This document shows, one piece after another, positions 1-7,500 of a DNA stretch of 10,593 nt. The translations under genes were made by a program, and so were the position numbers. How positions within the stretch are numbered: position 1 is the stretch's first letter; every line of letters starts with the position of its first letter. The notes beneath the pieces are model-generated. The model made no database searches. It had not been told where the DNA came from and saw only the letters and a program-made list of their open reading frames with translations. The DNA is from JBBQKP01 sp038326995 (GTDB taxonomy: Bacteria; Planctomycetota; Phycisphaerae; Tepidisphaerales; Tepidisphaeraceae), in assembly GCA_038326995.1 (NCBI GenBank), contig JBBQKP010000113.1, forward strand, positions 1 to 10,593, written 5' to 3'.

Positions 1-22
1 GTCGGGTATGATCGCCGGGTTC

Positions 23-1492
23 ATGTTCACCGCACTCACCGAAAAACTCACGGGCACGTTCCGCAATCTCGCGGGCAAGGGAAAGATCAGCGAAGAGAAC
101 GTACGCGAGGCCGTTCGCGAGGTTCGCGTCGCACTGCTCGAGGCGGATGTCAATCTCAAGGTCGTCGATTCGTTCATCAAAAACGTCACCGAGAAAGCGC
201 TGGGCGAGGATGTCATTCGCTCGCTCAAGCCGGGCGAGTTGATGGTGAAGATTTGTTATGACGAACTGGTGAAGCTGATGGGCCCGGTGGATACGGCGAT
301 TTACACGGTGAAGCCCGGGCCGACGGTGGTGATGATGTGCGGGCTGCAGGGATCGGGAAAGACGACGACGTGCGGCAAGCTGGCGATGATGCTCAAGAGC
401 AAGGGGCAGCATCCGATGCTCGTCGCGGCGGATTTGCAAAGACCCGCGGCGGTGCAGCAGCTTCGCGTGGTGGGCGAGCAGGTCGGCGTGCCGGTGTATG
501 CGGACGATTCACGCATCGGCGAGCACGGGAAGGTCTCGAAGCATGCGGCCGTCGCGGTGTGTCGTGCGGGCATCGCAAAGGCGCGTGAGCTGAATCGCGA
601 CATCGTGATTCTCGACACGGCCGGCCGACTTTCGATCGACGATGAACTGATGGGCGAACTGCGCGACATCAACACGCAGCTCAACCCGCATCAGATTTTT
701 CTCGTGCTCGACTCGATGACGGGGCAGGACGCAGTTGAAACCGCGCGACGGTTTAATGAGCAGCTCGAACTCGACGGGCTCATCCTCACCAAGCTCGACT
801 CCGACACGCGCGGCGGCGCATTGCTGAGCGCCAAAGTCATCACGGGCAAGCCCGTTAAGTTTCTCGGCATCGGCGAGAAGCTGGATCGGCTCGAAGAGTT
901 TCGACCCGAAGGCATGGCCCAGCGAATCCTTGGCATGGGCGACATCGTCGGGCTTGTCAATGAGGCGATGACGAAGTTCGATCAGGAGGAGACGGATAAG
1001 CTCGAAGAGAAAATGCGTAAGGGCATTTTCACGCTGAGCGATTTCATGAGCCAGATGAATCAGATCAAGAAACTCGGGCCGATGGGGAAGGTGCTGGGCA
1101 TGATTCCGGGCATGAGCGAGATGGCGAAGAACGCGAACATGGCTGGCGATGCGGTGGAAGGTTCGATGAAGCGGATGCAGGCGATGTTCGACTCGATGAC
1201 GCCAGGCGAGCGGAAGAAGCCGGATGTGATAAGCCATTCGCACCGACGAAGGATCAGCGGAGGCAGCGGGGTGCAGCCGCCCGAGATCGGGCAGTTTCTG
1301 AAACAGTTCGACACGATGAAGGACATGATGAAGCTCGTGTCGGGCGGCGGGATGCTGAGCAAGATGAAGATGATGAAGGCAATGGCGAGCGGTCAGATGG
1401 CGGGCCTGGGTCAACAAGGCGGCCCGACGCTGAAGCTGAAAAAAGGCGGCTGGCAGGAGAAGAAGGACCGCAATAAAAAGGGCAGACGGTAG
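23..1492 (+). CDS. ffh: Signal recognition particle protein Ffh (SRP54 GTPase)
   Basis: Ffh binds SRP RNA and signal sequences emerging from ribosomes. With the receptor FtsY it delivers membrane and secretory proteins to the translocon, driven by paired GTP hydrolysis. Counting from ATG 23 (489 residues, normal for the family), the helical N domain covers about 1-95. The G domain follows with P-loop GLQGSGKTT (107-115), DTAGR (198-202) and TKLD (256-259). The hinge GMGD is at 304-307. The methionine-rich M domain has the RNA-binding RRR (408-410) with SGGSG (412-416), and ends in a Met-rich stretch and a basic tail. ATG 23 is preferred over ATG 8 because family members begin with MF-x-x-LTEKL. 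Neither start has a convincing ribosome binding site, and the upstream region lies outside the window. The gene is intact and converges on the leftward gene ending at 1561. Identification is secure; only the start is uncertain. Confidence 0.97.
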   Translation: MFTALTEKLTGTFRNLAGKGKISEENVREAVREVRVALLEADVNLKVVDSFIKNVTEKALGEDVIRSLKPGELMVKICYDELVKLMGPVDTAIYTVKPGPTVVMMCGLQGSGKTTTCGKLAMMLKSKGQHPMLVAADLQRPAAVQQLRVVGEQVGVPVYADDSRIGEHGKVSKHAAVAVCRAGIAKARELNRDIVILDTAGRLSIDDELMGELRDINTQLNPHQIFLVLDSMTGQDAVETARRFNEQLELDGLILTKLDSDTRGGALLSAKVITGKPVKFLGIGEKLDRLEEFRPEGMAQRILGMGDIVGLVNEAMTKFDQEETDKLEEKMRKGIFTLSDFMSQMNQIKKLGPMGKVLGMIPGMSEMAKNANMAGDAVEGSMKRMQAMFDSMTPGERKKPDVISHSHRRRISGGSGVQPPEIGQFLKQFDTMKDMMKLVSGGGMLSKMKMMKAMASGQMAGLGQQGGPTLKLKKGGWQEKKDRNKKGRR

Positions 1493-1506
1493 GTCTGATT
1501 CATCGA

Positions 1507-1536
1507 AGAATGCACGTTATTCGAACGGAGCATTTT
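1507..1536 (+). terminator. Possible stem-loop terminator after ffh
   Basis: Fifteen bases after the ffh stop, bases 1507-1513 (AGAATGC) can pair with 1530-1536 (GCATTTT, one G-T wobble). An inner stem of CGTT (1515-1518) with AACG (1524-1527) closes a five-base loop. One base on one side and two on the other bulge between the stems. Only four T residues (1533-1536) follow, and they are partly inside the stem, so it is a weak match to an intrinsic terminator. Its position between convergent genes supports the role. Pairing was done by eye, without an energy calculation. Confidence 0.35.
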
Positions 1537-1573
1537 ACTCGAACGGCCTACTCGAACGGCCTACTCGAACGGC
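1536..1573. repeat. 13-bp tandem array spanning a stop codon
   Basis: Three adjacent copies of TACTCGAACGGCC lie at 1536-1548, 1549-1561 and 1562-1573/4; the last copy ends in A instead of C. A diverged copy (TATTCGAACGGAG) sits at 1518-1530. On the minus strand each unit carries a stop triplet: TAG at 1563-1561, the real stop of the membrane-protein gene, then TAG at 1550-1548 and TAA at 1537-1535. Thirteen is not a multiple of three, so these three stops fall in three different reading frames. The array looks like duplication of the end of the leftward gene. Confidence 0.9.
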
Positions 1574-2046
1574 AACGGCCCTTTGTTATCGCCGGGCTTT
1601 CGGGGCACTTCAGGCGCGTTGGTCGGGTCAAGAACGATAGGGACCGGAGGTTCGTCCGCTTGACGCCTGATCGGTTCTCTCATGGCTTCCCTGATCGGTT
1701 CATCGATCGGCCGCCGCGATCTAACGATGGGTTCGTCATCGTCTTGATCGCGTATACCACGCGCGGCACCGACCGCATCGTTTCGCAGCTCGGCAAGTGT
1801 CCTGCCGCTCACGCTGGAAGCGATCAGGACAAGTCCGGAGATCTGTAAGAGGGAGTTGATTCCGTAGACTGCCACACGCAGGCCGCCCCTTCCGTCGCCC
1901 TGCACCATCTGACCCAGGCCGTCAAGAAGAATGATCACCAGCACCGCACCGAAAGCGCCGTAAAACTGTGAGCGGTTCTTGACGAAATTCGGGAACATAA
2001 GCCCGACGATGATCGCTGCGACGAGAGCTGTGGTGACGCCTTGCAT
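1561..2046 (-). CDS. Predicted three-helix membrane protein with DEPI-repeat tail
   Basis: I do not recognise a named family. The 161-residue protein has three likely membrane segments at about 3-22, 28-48 and 56-79. They are short and closely spaced, with LLDGLGQM between the second and third. A charged, probably cytoplasmic tail follows from about residue 81. It contains four loose copies of a (D/R)EPI/EPP element (about 104-110, 115-121, 123-128 and 131-137) and a proline-rich end. The start is ATG at 2046; no clear ribosome binding site precedes it. It lies 104 bases downstream of another leftward membrane-protein gene, and the two are probably co-transcribed. Its stop codon lies inside the 13-bp tandem array. 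The N-terminal layout resembles small integral membrane proteins that modify or scaffold other membrane components, but nothing in the sequence assigns a role. It is real by length, consistent hydrophobic periodicity and lack of a better ORF in the region. Confidence 0.75.
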   Translation of the reverse strand: MQGVTTALVAAIIVGLMFPNFVKNRSQFYGAFGAVLVIILLDGLGQMVQGDGRGGLRVAVYGINSLLQISGLVLIASSVSGRTLAELRNDAVGAARGIRDQDDDEPIVRSRRPIDEPIREAMREPIRRQADEPPVPIVLDPTNAPEVPRKPGDNKGPLPFE

Positions 2047-2150
2047 TGGTATTTAGTAATGAAAACTGGCGACTGCACGAAATCAGGAAAGACGACAGTG
2101 ATTTCTCGACAATGAAAAAACTGTTTGAGTGAATTGATGACATTTCGTGT

Positions 2151-2705
2151 TCACTCATCCATTGGCAGCCAGGGGCGCAGGTTGTCGGATGATTGTCCAT
2201 CGGGACATTTCGGCGAGTTGATTGAGTAGGCGGCCGGGTTCATCGCCGAGATCCATTTGGCGGAGGGATCGTTGGCTTTCTTAATTTCTTTACCGGTGCC
2301 CATGAGCATTTCGCGCATGGCGATATCAGGAGGCGGGCCACCCTCCCCGGAAGTAGGAGACTCGACCATTTTCTTGGTGATGTCTTCGAGCTTCTTTCGC
2401 GCCTCGGGTGTGAATCGCTCGAGGTGGGTGATGATCTTGGTCTCTCCATCGTCGCACGTGAAGACGTACAGACGGTGAGCGTCCTTTCCATCGAGCTTGA
2501 TGGGTGAGATGCCGTCAATGGGTCCGGGGATCATTGTTTTGCCGTCATCCGTGGTGTACCACGCCTCTGTGGCCACGGTGCCGACCGAGTTGGAGCTGCC
2601 TCCGAAAATCTGCCAGAGGATGAAAATGAAAGCGATGGCGATGATTCCACCCGCGATTCCGGTGGCGATCTGAGGCTTGTCGTTAAGTGTTTCTCGAATT
2701 CCCAT
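2151..2705 (-). CDS. Single-pass membrane protein with WYTTDDGKT motif, function unknown
   Basis: This 184-residue protein has a short basic N-terminus (MGIRETLNDKP), one membrane segment at about 12-34, and an extracytoplasmic domain of about 150 residues. The domain holds WYTTDDGKT (49-57), then a GPIDGISPIKLDGK stretch, YVFTCDDGE (80-88) and LERFTPEARKKLE (95-107), and ends with a cysteine-containing tail (Cys84, Cys167). Short single-pass proteins with a 'TTDDGKT...Y.F.C.DG...LERYTPEA' layout are, as far as I recall, common in planctomycete genomes and carry no functional name; this is memory rather than a search. The start at ATG 2705 is strongly supported by a good ribosome binding site six bases upstream. 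It is the first gene of a leftward pair with the three-helix membrane protein and diverges from the M42 peptidase gene. The 104 bases separating the pair (2047-2150) hold no gene or clear signal that I can see. Confidence 0.85.
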   Translation of the reverse strand: MGIRETLNDKPQIATGIAGGIIAIAFIFILWQIFGGSSNSVGTVATEAWYTTDDGKTMIPGPIDGISPIKLDGKDAHRLYVFTCDDGETKIITHLERFTPEARKKLEDITKKMVESPTSGEGGPPPDIAMREMLMGTGKEIKKANDPSAKWISAMNPAAYSINSPKCPDGQSSDNLRPWLPMDE

Positions 2706-2711
2706 GCGGTG

Positions 2712-2718
2712 CTCCTCT
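2712..2718 (-). promoter_or_regulatory. Strong Shine-Dalgarno site for the WYTTDDGKT protein gene
   Basis: On the minus strand AGAGGAG lies six bases before ATG 2705. It is the best ribosome binding site in the window and fixes that start. Confidence 0.75.
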
Positions 2719-2775
2719 GCTGGATAAAAACTATTGATAGGCTTCGCCGTCTGAATCAGATAGCGACGATAACTT

Positions 2776-2803
2776 ATTATGACAAACGATTCGCCCGGGG
2801 CAA
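2776..2803 (-). promoter_or_regulatory. Candidate sigma70-type promoter for the leftward membrane-protein pair
   Basis: On the minus strand TTGCCC (2803-2798, 4 of 6 consensus bases) is followed after 16 bases by CATAAT (2781-2776, 5 of 6). Transcription would begin near 2769 and give a leader of about 60 bases. The AT-rich patch within GC-rich surroundings supports it. This is a match by eye only. Confidence 0.35.
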
Positions 2804-2828
2804 CTCTTATGCCTTTTGCGGTTAACAG

Positions 2829-2856
2829 TTGAGTGATTTTGCGGAGAGATTACACT
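2829..2856 (+). promoter_or_regulatory. Candidate promoter for the M42 peptidase gene
   Basis: TTGAGT (2829-2834) and TACACT (2851-2856), each matching 4 of 6 consensus bases, are separated by 16 bases. Transcription would start near 2863, about 48 bases before the ATG. The match is weak but well placed in the divergent region. Confidence 0.3.
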
Positions 2857-2899
2857 CATGTCCACAACGTTCCCGACCAACAGCTATTCCCACCACTTC

Positions 2900-2903
2900 G
2901 GAG
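2900..2903 (+). promoter_or_regulatory. Ribosome binding site of the M42 peptidase gene
   Basis: GGAG lies seven bases before ATG 2911 and supports that start. Confidence 0.6.
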
Positions 2904-2910
2904 AATTTGA

Positions 2911-3942
2911 ATGAACCTTGAACTTCTCAAACAGCTCAGTGAAACCCCAGGCATCCCGGGCCGAGAGGAACGCGTCCGCGAGCTTCTCGAACGAGCCGCG
3001 AAGAAGCACTTCGACAAACTCACCGTCGACGCGATGGGAAACCTCATCTGCACGAAGAAGCCTAAGGGCAAGAAATTGCCCCGTGTTCTTATAGCCTGTC
3101 ACATCGACGAGATCGGCTTCTACGTCAAGCACATCGACGATAAAGGCTATCTCCGTATCAACAACGCGGGCGGGTTTGACACGCGAAATCTTTTCGCACG
3201 ACGCGTGAAAGTTCAAAGCTCTGCGGGTGAAGATCTGCTAGGCCTGTTGAATCCGATTGGTCGGCCCATCCACATCGCCAAGGAGGAAGAGAAGAAAAAA
3301 ATCCCTGAAATCGGCGATTTCTTCGTCGACCTTTGCGTGTCGCCTGATATCGTCAAATCCAAGGTCAAGATCGGCGATCCCGTCACACTCGTTCAGGATT
3401 TTGCCGAGATCGGCGATGTCGTCACCGGCAAGTGTCTTGATAACCGCGTCGCAGGGTTTGTCGTGCTCGAAGCCATCGCGCGCGTTGCCCGAACGCTCAA
3501 ATACGAAGTGATCGTCGCGTTCACCGTTCAGGAGGAAGTCGGCCTGCGCGGAGCCGGCCCGGCCGCACACAGTGTTCGTCCCGACATTGCGATCGCGCTC
3601 GACACAACACTGTGCTGCGACACGCCGGGAATTCCTGAAGAAGAACGCGTCACACAGCACGGCAAGGGCGTCGCCATCAAGATCATGGACGGCTCTTCCA
3701 TCTCCGACCGATCGCTGGTCGATCAATTCGTTGGCGTCGCAAACAGCAAGGCGATTCCTTATCAGCTCTCCGTCCTGCCCAAAGGAGGAACCGACGCAGG
3801 AGCCATGCAGCGATCGCGCGACGGCATCCGCACCATCACACTCGCTGTTCCGACCCGCTACATCCACACCGTGACCGAATGCGTTCACAAGAACGATCTC
3901 GCTGCGGCGATCGACCTTCTGGCGGCGTTCCTGTCGACTTAA
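2911..3942 (+). CDS. M42-family metallo-aminopeptidase (TET/FrvX type)
   Basis: Peptidases of family M42 are cytoplasmic two-metal enzymes, usually large tetrahedral oligomers, that trim N-terminal residues from short peptides made by other proteases. At 343 residues it is full length. All expected ligands are visible: His64 in CHIDEIGF with Asp66, Asp177 in GKCLDNRVAG, the catalytic and metal-binding pair Glu208-Glu209 in VQEEVGLRGA, Asp231 in ALDTT, and His319 in RYIHT. A PKGGTDAG motif (290-297) is also typical. Family members are often annotated as cellulase M or endoglucanase; peptidase activity is the better-supported role. Substrate preference (Glu/Asp, Leu or Lys) cannot be read here. 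The start at ATG 2911 has a GGAG site and matches the usual short N-terminus. The gene is probably monocistronic, and its TAA stop directly abuts that of convergent tadA. Confidence 0.95.
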   Translation: MNLELLKQLSETPGIPGREERVRELLERAAKKHFDKLTVDAMGNLICTKKPKGKKLPRVLIACHIDEIGFYVKHIDDKGYLRINNAGGFDTRNLFARRVKVQSSAGEDLLGLLNPIGRPIHIAKEEEKKKIPEIGDFFVDLCVSPDIVKSKVKIGDPVTLVQDFAEIGDVVTGKCLDNRVAGFVVLEAIARVARTLKYEVIVAFTVQEEVGLRGAGPAAHSVRPDIAIALDTTLCCDTPGIPEEERVTQHGKGVAIKIMDGSSISDRSLVDQFVGVANSKAIPYQLSVLPKGGTDAGAMQRSRDGIRTITLAVPTRYIHTVTECVHKNDLAAAIDLLAAFLST

Positions 3943-4503
3943 TTACTTCTTGCCAAGATCGCGCTGCGTCCGAAAAAAAGAGGTCAACACCTCGCCGCAC
4001 TCCAGAGCCATCACCCCGCCGACGACTTCGACGCGGTGATTCAGCCTTGGGTCGCTGCACAGTTGAAAAACACTTTCGACCGCGCCGCCTTTGGCGTCTA
4101 GCGCGCCGAAAATCAGCCGCGGAATTCGCGCGTTGATGATCGCCCCGGCACACATGATGCATGGCTCGAGCGTGACGCAGAGCACGCAGTCGCTCAATCG
4201 CCAGTCGCCCCGAAAAATCGCCGCCTGACGCATCGCGACGATCTCGGCATGTGCTGTCGGGTCGCGGTCGATGATCCGCCGATTATGGCCGGCCCCGATG
4301 ATTCGCTTTTTTGATAGATCAAAAATGACGCAGCCGACGGGCACTTCATTGAGCACCGTCGCGGCACGAGCGAGCTCGAGTGCACGCAACATCAAATCGC
4401 CAGTCAATTCGCCAGTAAAATCGCCAGTCAATTCGCCAGTCAATTCGCCAGTCGATTGGATCTCACCCCCGTTGGCGTTGTTCAGTTGATCATCTGCGTT
4501 CAT
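3943..4503 (-). CDS. tadA: tRNA-specific adenosine deaminase TadA
   Basis: TadA converts adenosine to inosine at wobble position 34 of tRNA-Arg(ACG), a zinc-dependent deamination essential in most bacteria. Counting from ATG 4503 (186 residues), the zinc and catalytic motif is HAE (His85, Glu87) and the second motif is LEPCIMCAGA (Cys115, Cys118). NEVPVGCV (52-59), GHNRR and FGALDAKGGA are also characteristic, as is the ECGEVLTSFFR end. The catalytic domain begins near residue 38, so the first 37 residues are an extension absent from the E. coli and Bacillus enzymes as I recall them. It contains five TGEL/TGDF-type repeats (18-37). TTG 4506 is an alternative start one codon upstream. ATG 4392 (149 residues) would place the repeats in the leader, but it lacks a clear ribosome binding site. 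The gene starts 12 bases after the stop of the upstream giant gene, suggesting co-transcription and perhaps translational coupling. Confidence 0.95.
   Translation of the reverse strand: MNADDQLNNANGGEIQSTGELTGELTGDFTGELTGDLMLRALELARAATVLNEVPVGCVIFDLSKKRIIGAGHNRRIIDRDPTAHAEIVAMRQAAIFRGDWRLSDCVLCVTLEPCIMCAGAIINARIPRLIFGALDAKGGAVESVFQLCSDPRLNHRVEVVGGVMALECGEVLTSFFRTQRDLGKK
4393..4452. repeat. 12-bp tandem array in the 5' part of tadA
   Basis: Five adjacent 12-base units lie at 4393-4404, 4405-4416, 4417-4428, 4429-4440 and 4441-4452. Units 2, 4 and 5 are identical (CAATTCGCCAGT); unit 1 differs by one base and unit 3 by two. On the minus strand they encode TGEL or TGDF/TGDL. The unit is four codons long, so copy-number change keeps the frame. 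The near-identity of units argues for recent expansion. Confidence 0.93.
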
Positions 4504-4515
4504 CAATGCCCGGTC

Positions 4516-7500
4516 CTAATCGCGTGTGGAGATTCGGTAAAGCGTCCGCGCGTTGGAACAAACCACGATCCCGCCGCTGAGTGCCTGCCATTGATTCATC
4601 CGAATTTCTCCCGCCAGGTTGATCTCGCGAAAATCCATCGCCACGCCCGACTCGACGTTCTCGCGAGGCCGTTGCCGACTATAAAGCTCGACACTCAGCG
4701 TTCCGCCAATCAGCTGATTTTCTGTTGCCGGGCCTCCGATGGGCGCAGTCCGACTGGCCATCACGACGACGGCGTCTTTCGCAAACAGCACGTCGGCGAC
4801 GACGGTTTCGCCGCGATCGTCGATTCGCTCCCACGGCGTGGCGAGCGGATCGGCAAGACTGAACGAGATGACTCGCCGCTGGTTCCACAGATACAGACGA
4901 TCGCCGTCGACGCGCATGCTGGTATTTCCCTCCCCGCCGCGCGTGCCGTATTCGACCTCCACGGGCCTGCCTCGCTCGGCGTCATTCACTCGCACGACAT
5001 TGCCATCATCAAGTGAAATCGCGCGGACGCGCTGTGAAGGTTGCTGAGGATTTACCAGAACCAGCGCGCGGTCTCGATACACCGCAAGCCCGGGCACAAT
5101 TCTCCCGGCGGCATCGGTCATTGGCATAATGCCCGGGTCGCCGAACCGAAAACTCGGCATATCGCCAGACGCGGTGACTCGCCGAAGTGCGAGCTGGCCC
5201 GGCTCGGTCCAGACGACGGAATCGTCGCTCGTCATCGCGATCGAAAGAATTCCCGTCAACCCATTCGTGCCGTCCGGAGCCCCGCCCTGTCCCATGCCTT
5301 GTATTGCCATTTGCCGAATGTCGAGCCCGTTGGCCTGGGAGCCCGGGACCGCGTAATCCCACAGCGTTCGGCCGTTGTGCAGATCGATCGTCACGAAGCC
5401 GCCCGAGCCTTCGCGATCAAACGCGATCGCACCCACATCCGTTCCGATCTCCATGAATTTCGGCGATCGATCAGACACGCGCGTTGTCCAATTGATCTTT
5501 CCATCCATCTGCGACAAACAAACCAACTGACCTTGGTTGGTTGCGATTATTAATCGGCCGCCATTCATTTTGACGTGCGACACCAGTTCTTCTCGATTCG
5601 CTGGTGCGGGTGCGATCGCAATCTGCGCCGCGGGCATCTGTTGAATAAACCGGCCCCGATTCTGAATGATCAGCCCGCGCCTGATTCTGCCGCGATTGAT
5701 CGGGATCGGCGTCGCAATGCGCCGACGCGAAACCTCTCCCGCCAACGCATCCCCCTCACCCGAAACAGGACGAATCTCGATCGACGAAAATTCCTCGCCG
5801 CCCTGCGTCAACGATGAGACGGATGCCTGCCAGCGCAGTTTCTTGCCGGCCGTGTCCACGCACGCGACCGTTTTTCTGTTCACGACAAACAAGTCATCGC
5901 CCTGCCAGAAAATACGAGCATCGTCCGTCGCCGACGCGATGACGAGTTTCAACATCGGCTCCGAAAGGCTCGCATCCATCACCAGCAATTGACCCGATGT
6001 TGCGACGCCCACAACGCGGTCGGGCCTTGAGAATCCGATTTCCGGAACCAAAAGTGTGCGAACATTTGCAACGCCCGTGCCGACATTCTGCGTCAACAAC
6101 GGCGGACCCTGGGGCGAGCCGAGTTCGGGCAAATTGTGTGAAGTTGACTGCCTGCCCAATTGAATCTGAGCCAGAACTTTCGCGGCCTCGATCGGGTCGG
6201 TGCTGCTGATTGAAATACCCTGTGCGAGCGCGATCGCTGAGCTCAGCGGAACGACGCCAACGATCCGCCGGAGTTGTGCGAGCCTTGCAACAATGACATC
6301 GCTGTTCACAGCACTGCCGGGCGATGAAGGCTGCGCTTCGAGTCGCATTAATTGCTCGATGAGCGGCGCACGCTGTGTATCAGAACGAACCAGCGCGATC
6401 GATCGCCTGACGAGCGACCGCGCGGAGGAAAAATCGCCTTTCTCCTGAGCAATTCCCGCGGCCAGTGATAGGGCCTTCATCGCCTGCGGCACGGTCGGGT
6501 AACGCTCGGCGACTTCGATTATCGCGTCCAAATCCGAAGCGGCAAACGCCTCATTCAGTCGAAGCTCCGCCGCGGCGATGATCGGCTCGACGACTTTCCG
6601 ATCGGCCTCAATGATGTCGCGAAGCCTCTGCGCAGCGACACTACTGGCGGCGACGACTTTCTGATTACCCGTGCTCACCGCCTGCGATCGAAGCGCCTTG
6701 TCGTCCAGAATTTTCTGCAGCAATATCGCGGCGTCATTTCGGTTTCCGACCGCGGCGGCAAGAGCTGCCTGCTCAAAAATCAGCCGCGCTTTTTGCGGCG
6801 TAGTCGTCGCGGCGCGCTCGGCTCGAATCATCAGCTGCTGGGCCGATGCCTGTGCACTCTCTTGCGAAGCCTTGTTCGGTGCTCCCTGTGCTGGCTTTGC
6901 CGAATCCGCAGCACGCAGCGCGAGCGACATCGCCGCTTCGTACACTTTCGACAATTCCGCCGCACCGGATTTTTTCCCCATCTCCACGGCCTGATCGAGC
7001 CAGATCAAAGCCTCCTGCAAATCGCCCGCGAGATACATCACCTGCGCAAATCGCAGACGCGGTGCGATCTGTCCGGGCGCGGCCTGCACCTGCGCCAGCA
7101 GCTTCTGACGAATCACTTTCGGATCCGCATACACACTCACTCTGTCACTCGATGCGACCACGACCGCATCGGGCGTGACGATGATGTTGCCCGGCACTTC
7201 GCTCTCGCTCCATTCGCCCGTGCGCGGATATCGCGCGACGACGCGGCCGTCCGACGTCGCAAGTTGAAGCAGGTGACGTGTGGTGGAGACGTAAATGTTT
7301 CCCGCCGTCAACGCCGCGCGGCCCACGATCGTCCTGTCGTTCGCATCTCCGCCGCCGCCCGGCCAGACCAGCGGCTTGCTCCATTCCACCGCCGCCGCGG
7401 GTGTCTTTGGATTATCAATCAGCTTCTGAATATCAACCGACCACACCGTGTTGATGCTGGTCAAAATCAACTTGCCGTTCACACCGCCCACGACACAGCG

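Noticed and set aside
509..1417. 302-residue open frame antisense to ffh
   Set aside because: His/Leu/Arg-rich low-complexity translation typical of the reverse of a GC-rich gene; it overlaps the secure ffh gene and has no recognisable domain.
1518..1573. Short direct repeats resembling a CRISPR array
   Set aside because: Units are directly adjacent with no spacers and are only 13 bases long; no cas genes are present.
1510..1848. 112-residue plus-strand frame downstream of ffh
   Set aside because: It runs across the tandem array and opposes the membrane-protein gene, whose translation shows clear hydrophobic segments; the plus-strand product shows none.
2706..2910. Riboswitch or small RNA in the divergent intergenic region
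   Set aside because: I could find no convincing conserved stem set or riboswitch motif by eye; only weak promoter elements are supported.
3238..3888. 216-residue open frame antisense to the M42 peptidase gene
   Set aside because: The sense frame holds all catalytic residues; the antisense product has no family features and is a composition effect.
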